Origin: Candidatus Spongiihabitans thiooxidans
Lineage (GTDB): Bacteria > Pseudomonadota > Gammaproteobacteria > Arenicellales > Poriferihabitantaceae
Direction: 5' to 3'
Assembly: GCA_001543005.1 (NCBI GenBank)
Contig: LFLB01000008.1
Coordinates: 62,001 to 126,000, forward strand
DNA: 64,000 nt
Shown: positions 54,019 to 63,931 of the stretch, piece after piece
How positions within the stretch are numbered: position 1 is the stretch's first letter
How the letters are laid out: every line of letters begins with the position of its first letter
Translations under genes and position numbers: made by a program
The notes under the pieces: generated by a model
Databases searched by the model: none
What the model was told of the DNA's origin: nothing
The model's input: the letters and a program-made list of their open reading frames with translations, nothing else

Positions 54019-56574
54019 TTGGCACAGAATAAACTGCCCAACAATTTAGACATCAATAATTTGGACACCCACAAAAATCACACAGACGGCGATATCGAAC
54101 TATTACAGGCGCCGGCGCTGAAAATGAATGCCGACGCGCTGCTGGAGGACTTCGCACATTACTTCGGCAGGATGCTTGGTCACTGTACCCCGCGGGTACT
54201 TTCACCTGGTCTATTCGAGGCACTGGTCTATGCCACCCGGGTGCGCCTGATGGAGCGCTGGAACCGAACCAATAAAGCGCTGCAACGCAGACAACACCGT
54301 CGGGCGCACTACATTTCGCTGGAATTCCTGATGGGCCGTCTGCTACGCAACGCGCTGTTGAGTCTCGGCATTCAGGATCAGGCCGCCGACGCGCTGGAGC
54401 GGATTGGAGTCGAACTTGAGGACGTTTATGAATATGAACATGATGCCGGACTCGGCAACGGCGGACTCGGACGGCTGGCCGCCTGTTTCCTTGACAGCTG
54501 TGCGACCTTGCGACTACCTGTGATTGGTTATGGCATCCGCTATCACTACGGCATGTTCCGCCAGCATTTCGAAAATGGTCACCAGATCGAAGAGCCTGAT
54601 ACCTGGCTACGCGGCGGCTTCCCCTGGGAGATCAAGCGCATCGAATTAAGCCGTACCGTGAAGTTCGGTGGCAGGTGTTTAACCCAGATCGATGAGGATC
54701 GGCGAACACGGCATCGCTGGGTCGATACCCACGATGTGCTGGCGGTACCGTTCGACGTACCCATCCCTGGATACCAGAACGATGTGGTCAACACCCTGAG
54801 GCTGTGGTCAGCCACGGCCACGGATGAATTTGACCTTGAAGAGTTTAATGCTGGAAGCTACGCCGATGCCGTGGCCGCTAAAAATGAAGCTGAAAATATA
54901 ACCATGGTGTTGTACCCGAACAACGAATCCGAGAATGGCCAGGCACTGAGGTTGCGGCAACAGTATTTCCTGGTCTCAGCCAGTCTGCAGGACGTATTGT
55001 CTGACTGGCAGGCCGACCATGGAGATAGTTTCGCCGACTTCGCCGCAAACAACTGTTTTCAACTGAACGACACCCATCCGGCCATCGCGGTGCCGGAACT
55101 GATGCGCCTGTTAATGGATGAACACGGCATGCGCTGGGGTATCGCCTGGGACATCACCCGGCAGACCATGGCCTACACCAATCACACGCTGTTACCCGAG
55201 GCGCTGGAGCTATGGCCGCAAGCGATGATCGACGGTCTGCTACCGCGAATTATGGAAATCATTAATGAAATCAACAAACGCTTCAGGGCCGAGGTCAGCG
55301 CGCGCTGGCCGGGCGACCGGCAACGCCTGGAACGGATGTCATTGATCCAGTCGGGCCAAACGCCGATGGTGCGCATGGCTTACCTGGCCATCGTTGGCAG
55401 CTATTCTGTCAACGGTGTAGCAGAACTTCACTCCAGGCTGTTGCGTCAAGGCATGTTCAAGGATTTTGCCGAGCATTGGCCGGAGAAATTCAATAATAAG
55501 ACCAACGGCGTAACCCAGCGTCGCTGGCTGGCTAACTGCAACCCCGGATTGAGTGCGCTGATTACCAGTAAAATCGGCGCCGACTGGATTACCGATCTCG
55601 AGCAACTGGCGGGACTACAGGATTTTGCCGACGAGCCGACTTTCAATGCGCACTGGCGAGCGGTCAAGCGCACCAACAAAATCCGCCTGGCGCAGGTAAT
55701 CGAACAGCGCACCGGGATTGAAGTCGATCCGGCCATGCTGTTCGACGTGCAGGTGAAGCGTATCCATGAATACAAGCGGCAACTGCTTAACCTGCTGCAT
55801 GTGGTTCACCTGTACGACCGTATTCGTCGCGGCGATGGTAGCGGGCTGGTGCCTCGCCTGGTCATCATCGGTGGCAAGGCAGCGCCCGGTTACGTTGTGG
55901 CCAAGAACATAATCAAGTGCATCAATGATGTCGCGCGCGTGATTAACGCGGATGCTGCCATGAGAGGCCGACTGCAACTGATTTTTTATCCCGACTATAA
56001 CGTCTCTGCGATGGAATTGATTTGCCCGGCCACCGATCTGTCCGAGCAGATTTCAACCGCCGGTAAAGAGGCTTCCGGTACTGGCAATATGAAGTTCATG
56101 ATGAATGGTGCGCTGACCATAGGCACGCTGGATGGTGCCAATGTCGAGATTCGCCAAGCGGTCGGTGACCAGAACTTTTTCCTGTTCGGGCTCACTGTGG
56201 ATGAAATCGAGAAACGCCGTCCCGATTACGAGCCGCATTACCATCCGCAGGCGATCATCGACGACGACCAGGATTTTTCGCGGGTCCTGCAATTGCTGGA
56301 AAGCAGACACTTCAATCAGGATGAACCCGACGTGTTCGATGCCGTGATCCATTCGCTAAGGAATCCTTCCGATGCGTGGATGACGACGGCGGATTTCCGC
56401 AGTTTTGTCGATGCTCAGAGGCTGGCTGGTGAAGCCTTCAAGGATGTGCCACGCTGGACCCGAATGAGCATCCTCAACACTGCTGCATCCGGCCGATTCT
56501 CAACCGACCGGACGATCCGCGACTATAACCGGGAGATCTGGCGGCTCAAACCCATTCAGCCCGCTCGGCTATGA
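54019..56574 (+). CDS. glgP: Glycogen phosphorylase
   Basis: 851 residues, GT35; cleaves glycogen with phosphate to glucose-1-phosphate. YISLEFLMGRLLRNALLSLG, GLGNGGLGRLAACFLDS, and the PLP-binding region SGTGNMKFMMNGALTIGTLD (with the Lys in GNMKF) are diagnostic. TTG start at 54019 behind GAGGAATAAC. The N-terminus is about 30 residues longer than in E. coli. Directly downstream of decayed toxin-antitoxin DNA. Confidence 0.94.
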   Translation: MAQNKLPNNLDINNLDTHKNHTDGDIELLQAPALKMNADALLEDFAHYFGRMLGHCTPRVLSPGLFEALVYATRVRLMERWNRTNKALQRRQHRRAHYISLEFLMGRLLRNALLSLGIQDQAADALERIGVELEDVYEYEHDAGLGNGGLGRLAACFLDSCATLRLPVIGYGIRYHYGMFRQHFENGHQIEEPDTWLRGGFPWEIKRIELSRTVKFGGRCLTQIDEDRRTRHRWVDTHDVLAVPFDVPIPGYQNDVVNTLRLWSATATDEFDLEEFNAGSYADAVAAKNEAENITMVLYPNNESENGQALRLRQQYFLVSASLQDVLSDWQADHGDSFADFAANNCFQLNDTHPAIAVPELMRLLMDEHGMRWGIAWDITRQTMAYTNHTLLPEALELWPQAMIDGLLPRIMEIINEINKRFRAEVSARWPGDRQRLERMSLIQSGQTPMVRMAYLAIVGSYSVNGVAELHSRLLRQGMFKDFAEHWPEKFNNKTNGVTQRRWLANCNPGLSALITSKIGADWITDLEQLAGLQDFADEPTFNAHWRAVKRTNKIRLAQVIEQRTGIEVDPAMLFDVQVKRIHEYKRQLLNLLHVVHLYDRIRRGDGSGLVPRLVIIGGKAAPGYVVAKNIIKCINDVARVINADAAMRGRLQLIFYPDYNVSAMELICPATDLSEQISTAGKEASGTGNMKFMMNGALTIGTLDGANVEIRQAVGDQNFFLFGLTVDEIEKRRPDYEPHYHPQAIIDDDQDFSRVLQLLESRHFNQDEPDVFDAVIHSLRNPSDAWMTTADFRSFVDAQRLAGEAFKDVPRWTRMSILNTAASGRFSTDRTIRDYNREIWRLKPIQPARL

Positions 56575-56713
56575 TGGCAGTTTGTGTTGTCGGGTAATGG
56601 GCGGATGAGATTCAGTCAGTCAGTCATTTTCAATTCGTGGCAATTCGTGGCAATTTTGGCAAAGCCGCGTATCCTTATCCTGCGACAGGGCAAACAACTG
56701 GCACTTCATTCAA

Positions 56714-57370
56714 ATGCACGACCTGGATAAGTTGAAAGCCCAGGTATCGCCAGGCGACTCAGTCCGGTTTGAATTTCGCGGGCAACGACTGTATGGCACT
56801 GTCTCTACACTAGGGCCTAAGTATGCCGGCATCACGGTATCGGATGGAGATTGCTATCGGGTGCCTTATCGACTCATTCGGCCGCTGGGGGAAACCAAAG
56901 ATTATTCAGATCTAGAGCAGGGCGCGCTCGAAAACTGCCGTAAGCTCCTGTGCAAACATGGTTTGAGCGACTGGTCGACTTGCCTGGATGACGCCATGAA
57001 CCGAGCAGGGGCCTGCAAATACAGAAACAAGCAAATCTCGTTTTCCCGGCTTTTCCTTCGAGCCGCCTCCGAGCGGGAGATACTCGACACGATTCTGCAT
57101 GAGATTGCCCATGCACTGGCTGGCCTTGAGCACCACCATGATGCTGTCTGGCGCAAGATTGCCCGAGAGATTGGATGCACCGGGGAACGCTGTCATGCTC
57201 TCGAGTTCAGCCAGCCACGTTGGATCGTGCAATGCCCGAACGGCTGCTTTGCAAATACCAGAAAGCGGCGTGCCAGAAGGATGGTTTGCAAAAAATGCAA
57301 GCGGCCCGTAAGGTTCGTGCCTTGGACAAAAGAGCGGGCGCTGGAACTCAACGATATTGTCGATAATTGA
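56714..57370 (+). CDS. SprT-like zinc metalloprotease domain protein
   Basis: 218 residues. The zinc site HEIAHALAGLEHHHDAVWR gives His129, Glu130, His133 and likely His142, as in SprT-like proteins. A C-terminal zinc ribbon is indicated by IVQCPNGC and VCKKCKRPV. The N-terminal 55 residues (GDSVRFEFRGQRLYGTV) may form a small beta domain. SprT/SPRTN relatives act on protein-DNA crosslinks, but bacterial ones are little studied. Its stop overlaps the glgX TTG start (TTGA), so it is coupled to a glycogen gene, an unexpected place. Confidence 0.82.
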   Translation: MHDLDKLKAQVSPGDSVRFEFRGQRLYGTVSTLGPKYAGITVSDGDCYRVPYRLIRPLGETKDYSDLEQGALENCRKLLCKHGLSDWSTCLDDAMNRAGACKYRNKQISFSRLFLRAASEREILDTILHEIAHALAGLEHHHDAVWRKIAREIGCTGERCHALEFSQPRWIVQCPNGCFANTRKRRARRMVCKKCKRPVRFVPWTKERALELNDIVDN

Positions 57371-59580
57371 ATAACAAAAATAACGACACTCACAATAATT
57401 TTGCGCCGATAATGCAACGCGGCTGCCGCGACCCGCTGGGCGCGCACTGGGATGGCGAGGGGGTAAATTTCGCTTTGTATTCATCGCTTGCAGAGGCCGT
57501 TGAACTGTGTCTGTTCGATGCGCGTGGGAGCGAGACAGCACGCTTGGCGTTGCCCGACCAGGATGATGACATCTGGCATGGTTACTTGCCCGGCTGCAAA
57601 CCGGGTCAGCGCTATGGCTACCGCGTCCACGGACGATATGAGCCGACACAAGGTCTTCGCTTCAATGCGAATAAGCTGCTGATCGATCCTTACGCGCGCG
57701 CGCTGGACGGCCGCTTTTCCTGGTCGCCGGCTCTGTTTGATTTTGACTCAGGTTTTAACTCAGGTTTTGACACAGGTTTTGACACAGGTTTTAACCCGGG
57801 CGGCGTCACTGAAAGGATGCGAATCAGCTCTTTGGACAGCGCCTCTTGCGTGCCTAAATGCGTGGTCACCACTGCGCAAAATTTTCCGGCGGCTGTACGG
57901 CCAAATATCCCTTGGTCAAAGACCATTATTTACGAAGCCAATGTGCGCGGCTTCACCATGCGTCACCCGGCCGTTGCAGAATCTGAGCGAGGAAAATTCC
58001 GCGCCATGCACAATGCTGCGATACTGGACTATCTAAAAGCACTGGGCATCACTGCCATCGAACTGATGCCGGTGCATGCTTTCATTGATGAAGCCTTTTT
58101 GGTGAAACGAGGGCTGAGAAATTTCTGGGGTTACAACAGCATCAATTTTTTCGCCCCTGAAGTCCGCTATGCGAGTGATAATGCCGCGGGTGATAACGCC
58201 ATAGGCGAGTTCCATGAAATGGTCAATGCCATTCACGACGCTGGCATCGAAGTGATTCTCGACGTGGTTTACAACCACACCGGCGAAAGCGATCAGCTCG
58301 GCCCGACACTTAGTTTCCGCGGCATCGACAACCTGGCTTATTACCGAACGCTGCCGAATGATCCGGGGTGTTATGTGAATGATACCGGTTGCGGAAATAC
58401 GCTGAATGTTGATCATTCCCGGGTGCGTGAACTGGTACTCGCCAGTCTCCGGTACTGGCACCGGGAAATGGGAGTGGATGGCTTTCGTTTTGACCTGGCT
58501 GCGGGGCTGGGGAGAACCGCGGAGGGTTTCGATTGCGACCATGCCCTGCTTAAGCAAATTACCGGGCAAATTACCCACGAGCAAATTGCCAGTGATGGTG
58601 TGCTCAAAGGGGCCAAGTTGATCGCCGAACCCTGGGATGTCGGCCCGGTCGGCTACCAACTGGGACAGTTCCCGCGCGCCTGGTCGGAATGGAACGACCG
58701 CTATCGGGATAGCGCGCGCCGCTTCTGGCGTGGTGATCCGGGGCAGGCCGGGGAGTTTGCCCGACGGTTACATGGCTCTGCGGACCTGTTTGAGGCTAGC
58801 GGACGCGAACCAAACGCCAGCATCAACCTGGTCACCAGCCATGATGGCTTCAGTCTGACAGATGTGGTCAGTTACGAGTCCCGACACAACCTGGCCAATG
58901 GCGAAAACAACTGTGATGGCCACGCGTTTAACTTCAGCTGCAACTACGGCATTGAGGGACCAGCCAGCAAACAGTCAATCAAAAAACGGCGCCGCCGACA
59001 ACGATTGAACCTGCTCGCCACCTTACTCCTATCACAAGGCACGCCGATGTTGCTGGGCGGAGATGAGTTTGGAAATTCACAGCAGGGCAATAATAACGCC
59101 TATGCACAGGACAACGAGACCGGCTGGCTGGACTGGAGCGGGCTGGTGACAGATCCGGCTTTCCTGACACAGGTGCGTGAGCTGATTGGCCTGCGGCGCA
59201 ACACCGTTTTACTGAGACAGGCGCAGTACCTGCATGGCCCGTCGTTAGATGGACATTTGTCGGATGTAAAGGTGCAGTCCAATATAGCCTGGCACCATCC
59301 CGACGGGCGCAACATGGCAGTATCAGATTGGGAGCAGACACAGGCCCTGACGGTTATCCTGGCGAGCCCAGGTAATCAGGAAAATTCGCCAGATCAAACC
59401 AAGGTCCTCGCCATTATGCTGAACGCATCCGCATCTACGGTCAATTTCACACTACCGGAAGTATCGCCGCCCAACACCTGGCGACTGGCGTTTAGCAGTA
59501 GCGATACCCCTCCAAACCAGTTGGGCAAGCACGTCTGGCAACTCCAGGACCTGTCTATCGTATGTCTGCGCCAGGGCTGA
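57367..59580 (+). CDS. glgX: Glycogen debranching enzyme (isoamylase type)
   Basis: 737 residues, CBM48 plus GH13. RDPLGAHWDGEGVNFALYS start, DVVYNHTGESDQLGPTLSFRG (in part), nucleophile Asp in DGFRFDLAAGLGR, acid Glu in LIAEPWDVGPVGYQ, and Asp in NLVTSHDGFSLTD. Removes alpha-1,6 branches of limit dextrin. TTG start overlapping the sprT-like stop. A loop near residue 127 is expanded by a four-residue tandem repeat (GF-Asp/Asn-Ser/Thr). Last gene of the glycogen operon. Confidence 0.94.
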   Translation: MNNKNNDTHNNFAPIMQRGCRDPLGAHWDGEGVNFALYSSLAEAVELCLFDARGSETARLALPDQDDDIWHGYLPGCKPGQRYGYRVHGRYEPTQGLRFNANKLLIDPYARALDGRFSWSPALFDFDSGFNSGFDTGFDTGFNPGGVTERMRISSLDSASCVPKCVVTTAQNFPAAVRPNIPWSKTIIYEANVRGFTMRHPAVAESERGKFRAMHNAAILDYLKALGITAIELMPVHAFIDEAFLVKRGLRNFWGYNSINFFAPEVRYASDNAAGDNAIGEFHEMVNAIHDAGIEVILDVVYNHTGESDQLGPTLSFRGIDNLAYYRTLPNDPGCYVNDTGCGNTLNVDHSRVRELVLASLRYWHREMGVDGFRFDLAAGLGRTAEGFDCDHALLKQITGQITHEQIASDGVLKGAKLIAEPWDVGPVGYQLGQFPRAWSEWNDRYRDSARRFWRGDPGQAGEFARRLHGSADLFEASGREPNASINLVTSHDGFSLTDVVSYESRHNLANGENNCDGHAFNFSCNYGIEGPASKQSIKKRRRRQRLNLLATLLLSQGTPMLLGGDEFGNSQQGNNNAYAQDNETGWLDWSGLVTDPAFLTQVRELIGLRRNTVLLRQAQYLHGPSLDGHLSDVKVQSNIAWHHPDGRNMAVSDWEQTQALTVILASPGNQENSPDQTKVLAIMLNASASTVNFTLPEVSPPNTWRLAFSSSDTPPNQLGKHVWQLQDLSIVCLRQG
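57745..57792 (+). repeat. 12-bp in-frame tandem repeat inside glgX
   Basis: Four 12-base units (GACTCAGGTTTT, then AACTCAGGTTTT, GACACAGGTTTT twice) encode DSGF/NSGF/DTGF/DTGF. Being 12 bases long, the repeat keeps the frame whatever its copy number, so it can vary in length without killing the enzyme. Confidence 0.85.
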
Positions 59581-60305
59581 TTCGATTCAAACGGGCGGTT
59601 AGTTCGAAAAAAGTGTGTAATATATTTGTCTGTCGCCCACTCTTCGTTTCCCCGTTCTGAAAAGCACTGGCCACCAGCAGGCCAAGGTGAATTATAGTAT
59701 GATTTATAGATGCCTCCATTCAGGCAATGGGGCATAGCAGACAGATTTATACCACCCTCAAGAAATCATCATGAGAAACCATTATTGATGGGTATCCCTC
59801 AATAGAGTCGCCTTGTCGTTTGTCCCGGTAGATATATTGATAAATCCACTCATGGCTGATCACGAGGCGAGATGTTTGCGCCAGCCACAGGCTGATTTGC
59901 TCTGGACTCCAGTCCTCGCGCAACAGGATTTCAACCCGACCCCAGTGGTCAAGGGATATCCTCGTTGCCATCGTTGTCCGCAAAATAATCTGCTGAATAA
60001 AGGATGCCCGTTAATTGTCAATAAATAGAGGGTTTCCAAAACTCCATATAGAATCTGTCAACGCCCAACACCATTCTAAATCACTATTTTTTTCTCAAAC
60101 ACCGGCTAATGGCACAGGATCAAGCGCAACGGCGATCTTGTACTCGCGCCCGCTCACGGTGGAGCAGAGTTGGAACGATGTGGTAGTATTAACAACTCAT
60201 CTTAAACCGCCGATTTTGTCTCATCGGTATTGAGCCAGGACATATAGTTACCCACCTTCTATTCAACAACAGCCTTTATCGCCTTTGCTGCCCGGAGAGC
60301 TAATA
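59581..60305. other. Intergenic region with IS30 relic
   Basis: 725 bases between glgX and the Rieske operon. Apart from the transposase fragment at 59747-59983 nothing recognisable is seen. The last bases, GGAGAGCTAATA, are the ribosome binding site of the next gene; its promoter must lie here too. Confidence 0.45.
59747..59983 (-). pseudogene. IS30 family transposase fragment
   Basis: The minus strand reads LREDWSPEQISLWLAQTSRL and ISHEWIYQYIYRDKRQGD, the well conserved N-terminal DNA-binding half of IS30-type transposases. The catalytic domain is absent and the ends are degenerate, so this is a dead remnant of about 65 recognisable residues. Confidence 0.8.
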
Positions 60306-61946
60306 ATGAACAAAATTGATATTGCCGACCTGAAACAATTAAAGGATCGTGAACCCTTCGCTGCGCGAGTATCCAATGTTGACCTTGTGGTGATTCGTTA
60401 TGATGATGCGGTCTCGGTTTTATACGGCAGGTGTGCGCATCGTGGCGCCTTAATGGCCGATGGATGGATTAGCGGGGACAATATCATTTGCGGTGTGCAT
60501 GGTTGGGACTACCGCGTCGACAGCGGAATCAGCGAATATAACAATTCGGAATATCTGGACAAATTCGAGAGTTGGATTGAAGACCACAAGGTCTGGATTG
60601 ATAGAGACGAAATACTCGCCTGGGAAACCAATCATCCTCAACCCTATGACCGCAACGCCTATCAAGGCTCATTTCAGGACTCGGTGGGGACTGCGGATGA
60701 GCCCCATGTAAAGTTGATTCGCAAACTGGCAGGCGAAGGGTTGTCAAAAACCGGGCATCACGGCCCGGTCAGTGCGATGGGGGTGTCGCGCAACGATCTG
60801 CCAAAATGGGATGATCTACAATTCATTGTCGGGCAGCTGGCCGCCCTGCCTTTGCTTGATGATGCCGAGGTCAACAGCGAATTGGTCATCGGCCCGAATG
60901 CCGCTAAACCATTGAAACTGAAAATGCCGTTGTTGGTGTCGGACATGAGTTTCGGAGCGTTATCCGAAGAGGCAAAAATCGCCCTGGCCAAAGGCGCCGA
61001 GCTGGCGGGCACCGGGATTTGTTCCGGTGAGGGAGGCATGTTGCCTGAAGAGCAGCAAGCCAATCGGCGGTATTTTTATGAACTGGCTTCAGCCCGTTTT
61101 GGTTTCAGTTGGGACAAAGTCAAAAAATGCCAGGCTTTTCATTTCAAAGGCGGGCAAGGCGCAAAAACCGGTACCGGCGGGCATCTTCCAGGCATTAAAG
61201 TACAGGGCAAGATTGCGCAAGTGCGCGGGCTTGAGCCCGGGCAGGATGCGATTTCGCCGGCGCGCTTTCCAGAATGGGAGCGGATTGAACAGATACGCGA
61301 TTTCGCGGTGGAAGTGCGTGAACAAACCGGTGGCATTCCCATCGGCTACAAATTGTCAGCCCAGCATATCGAAAAAGATATTGATGCGGCTCTGGAAGTT
61401 GGCGTGGATTACATCATCCTCGATGGACGAGGCGGCGGCACCGGCGCCGCTCCCCTGATATTTCGGGATAACATCTCGGTGCCTACCATCCCCGCGGTTG
61501 CCAGAGCCCGACGCCATCTGGATAATTCGGGATGCCAGAATGTGACCCTGATCGCAACCGGCGGCTTACGCACACCGGCGGATTTTGCCAAGGCCATGGC
61601 GTTGGGTGCTAATGGCGTGGCCTTGGCAAACTCCGCGTTGCAAGCAATCGGCTGTTTGGGAATGCGTGCCTGTCATACCAATAACTGCCCGGTCGGCATC
61701 GCCACCCAGAGAAAGGATCTGCGGGCAAGATTGATTGTTGATGAGGCGGCCGAGCGTCTCAACCGATTCCTGAACGCGTCTGTGGAACTAATGTCTATCC
61801 TGGCCCGGGCCTGCGGACACCACAACCTGAGCGATTTTAATATCGATGACCTGACCACATTCGATCGCGATATGGCTTGCCTCACTGGCGTTAAATATGG
61901 CGGTGTCGGGCAACTTAATACAACCACCCTTTGGAAAGACCAATGA
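60306..61946 (+). CDS. Rieske domain-glutamate synthase-like (FMN, 3Fe-4S) fusion protein
   Basis: About 546 residues from ATG at 60306 (GGAGAGC site; an upstream start at 60285 adds seven residues). Residues 1-110 hold a Rieske 2Fe-2S domain: CAHRG (Cys43, His45) and CGVHGWDY (Cys62, His65). From about residue 185 comes the FMN-binding domain of glutamate synthase type (LVSDMSFGALSEEAKIALAK; YIILDGRGGGTGAAPL), with the 3Fe-4S motif CLGMRACHTNNC near 450-461. No glutaminase domain. The electron path Rieske to FMN is plausible; the amino acceptor or substrate is unknown. Coupled to the next gene by ATGA. Confidence 0.85.
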   Translation: MNKIDIADLKQLKDREPFAARVSNVDLVVIRYDDAVSVLYGRCAHRGALMADGWISGDNIICGVHGWDYRVDSGISEYNNSEYLDKFESWIEDHKVWIDRDEILAWETNHPQPYDRNAYQGSFQDSVGTADEPHVKLIRKLAGEGLSKTGHHGPVSAMGVSRNDLPKWDDLQFIVGQLAALPLLDDAEVNSELVIGPNAAKPLKLKMPLLVSDMSFGALSEEAKIALAKGAELAGTGICSGEGGMLPEEQQANRRYFYELASARFGFSWDKVKKCQAFHFKGGQGAKTGTGGHLPGIKVQGKIAQVRGLEPGQDAISPARFPEWERIEQIRDFAVEVREQTGGIPIGYKLSAQHIEKDIDAALEVGVDYIILDGRGGGTGAAPLIFRDNISVPTIPAVARARRHLDNSGCQNVTLIATGGLRTPADFAKAMALGANGVALANSALQAIGCLGMRACHTNNCPVGIATQRKDLRARLIVDEAAERLNRFLNASVELMSILARACGHHNLSDFNIDDLTTFDRDMACLTGVKYGGVGQLNTTTLWKDQ

Positions 61947-63931
61947 CAAAAGCTGATCAAGAATACAGCTGGCACAAAATTGCCGCTCCAGACGAATTAC
62001 CCGAAGGCCGGGTAAAAACCGTTACTGCCGGGACCAAAAGCATGGCCTTGACCCATATCAACGGACAGTACACGGCCATGGACAATCACTGCCCCCACCA
62101 GGGTGGACCCCTTGGAGAGGGTTCTATCGAACGCGCTGCCGATGGCCAGTGCTGGTTGCGATGCCCTTGGCATGGATGGGATTTTGATCCATTGACCGGG
62201 AAACCGCCAGGCGGCCACGAAGATTCGGGGCAGAAACTTTACCCGTTGGAGGTTAGAGAAGACGGCATCTATCTTGGGTTAGAAACAGAGCCGATCAGAG
62301 AACAAACAATTTCCGATGTCATGGTTGAAACTATGATCAATTGGGGCATCAAATCGGTATTTGGCATGGTCGGACATTCCAACCTCGGACTGGCCAATGC
62401 CCTGCGCTTACAGGAAGTCAAGGGTAATTTAACTTACTACGGTATTCGTCACGAGGGTGCCGCCGCTTTCGCCTGTTCGGGATACGCCAAGGCTTGCGGG
62501 CTACCCGCGGCCTGTTTAACCATCGCCGGGCCGGGCGCCACTAACTTGTTGACCGGGATGTGGGATTGTCATGTCGATCGGGCGCCGATATTGGCCCTGA
62601 CCGGGCAGGTGGATATTCAGGTATTGGGGCCTGGGGCATTTCAGGATATCGACCTTGCCTCCGCATTCGATGCGGTCACGGGTTTCAGCCAAACCGTATT
62701 GCATACCAGCAAGCATGGCGAACTGATGAGCCTGGCCTGTAAGAACGCCATCATCAACCGCAGTCCTGCACATCTCATTTTCCCCGACGATGTGCAAACC
62801 CTGCCGGTTACTGCAAAGTCAAAAGTGGGTCACCCCGATGGCAGAATGGGCGATCAAAAAATCACCCCGGCAGAAGATTCGGTGAAACAGGCTCTGGCCA
62901 TGATTCATGCTCACAAGCGACCGATAATTATCGTTGGTTACGGTGCCAAGCACAGTATGGCGGAAGTCATTGCGCTGGCCGAAAAGCTCAATGCGCCGGT
63001 TTTGACCACATTCAAAGGCAAAGGGCAAATATCCGACTCCCACCCTTTGGCGGCGGGTGTGCTGGGTCGTTCTGGGACGCCGATCGCCAGTTGGTTTATG
63101 AATGAATGCGATTTAATACTGGTGTTTGGCGCATCATTTTCCAACCACACGGGAATCACCGAAAAACGGCCGATTATTCAAATCGATTTCGAACAAATGG
63201 CACTGGGGAAATTCCATCCAGTGACCCTTCCGGTATGGGGAGAAGTCGCGACCACGGCAAATATTTTAAGCAAGCAGATAGATGAAAGCCTTCAGACTGT
63301 GGATCAACGGCCCGAACTGACCGAGCGTTGGGATATATGGCGCGACGAAAAATTCAGCAGACGAGGTGATGACACCGGCAAAGGCATCAATTCGGCATCG
63401 ATTTTTGATTCGCTGAGCCGCCTGGTTGCAAAAGATGCCATCATCGCTGTGGACGTCGGTAACAACACCTATTCTTTCGGACGTTATTTTGAATGTGCGC
63501 AACAATCGGTATTGATGTCCGGTTATTTGGGTTCCATCGGATTTTCATTTCCCGCCGCTATGGGCGCCTGGGCCGCCACTCAGGATATACAGGAATTAAA
63601 CGGCAGGCCGGTAATTTCGATCAGCGGCGATGGTGGATTTGGCCAATATCTGGCGGACTTCACCACCGCGGTGAAATATGACATGAATATCACTCACATT
63701 TTGCTGAACAACCATCAACTCGGCAAAATTTCCAAAGAGCAACGCGCTGCGCAATGGGATGTATGGCAGACCTCGCTGCACAATCCTAATTTTGCAGAAT
63801 ATGCGAAATTATGTGGCGCATTTGGCGAGCGGGTTGAAAAATCGGAAAATCTTGACCGGGTGATCGGGGCTGCATTGGATCATGCGGGACCAGCACTTGT
63901 GGAAGTGATGTCTGATCCAGACCTTATTTGA
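61943..63931 (+). CDS. Rieske domain-thiamine diphosphate enzyme fusion protein
   Basis: About 662 residues from ATG at 61943, overlapping the previous stop by four bases. Residues 10-115 are a Rieske domain with CPHQGG (Cys50, His52) and CPWHGWDF (Cys74, His77). From about 120 on it is an acetolactate synthase-like ThDP enzyme: the activating Glu171 in RHEGAAAFACSGYAKA, LTIAGPGATNLLTGMW, and the ThDP/Mg motif SISGDGGFGQYL with NNHQLG. Such enzymes cleave or join 2-oxo acids. A Rieske domain on a ThDP enzyme suggests redox-linked decarboxylation; substrate not identified. Confidence 0.87.
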   Translation: MTKADQEYSWHKIAAPDELPEGRVKTVTAGTKSMALTHINGQYTAMDNHCPHQGGPLGEGSIERAADGQCWLRCPWHGWDFDPLTGKPPGGHEDSGQKLYPLEVREDGIYLGLETEPIREQTISDVMVETMINWGIKSVFGMVGHSNLGLANALRLQEVKGNLTYYGIRHEGAAAFACSGYAKACGLPAACLTIAGPGATNLLTGMWDCHVDRAPILALTGQVDIQVLGPGAFQDIDLASAFDAVTGFSQTVLHTSKHGELMSLACKNAIINRSPAHLIFPDDVQTLPVTAKSKVGHPDGRMGDQKITPAEDSVKQALAMIHAHKRPIIIVGYGAKHSMAEVIALAEKLNAPVLTTFKGKGQISDSHPLAAGVLGRSGTPIASWFMNECDLILVFGASFSNHTGITEKRPIIQIDFEQMALGKFHPVTLPVWGEVATTANILSKQIDESLQTVDQRPELTERWDIWRDEKFSRRGDDTGKGINSASIFDSLSRLVAKDAIIAVDVGNNTYSFGRYFECAQQSVLMSGYLGSIGFSFPAAMGAWAATQDIQELNGRPVISISGDGGFGQYLADFTTAVKYDMNITHILLNNHQLGKISKEQRAAQWDVWQTSLHNPNFAEYAKLCGAFGERVEKSENLDRVIGAALDHAGPALVEVMSDPDLI

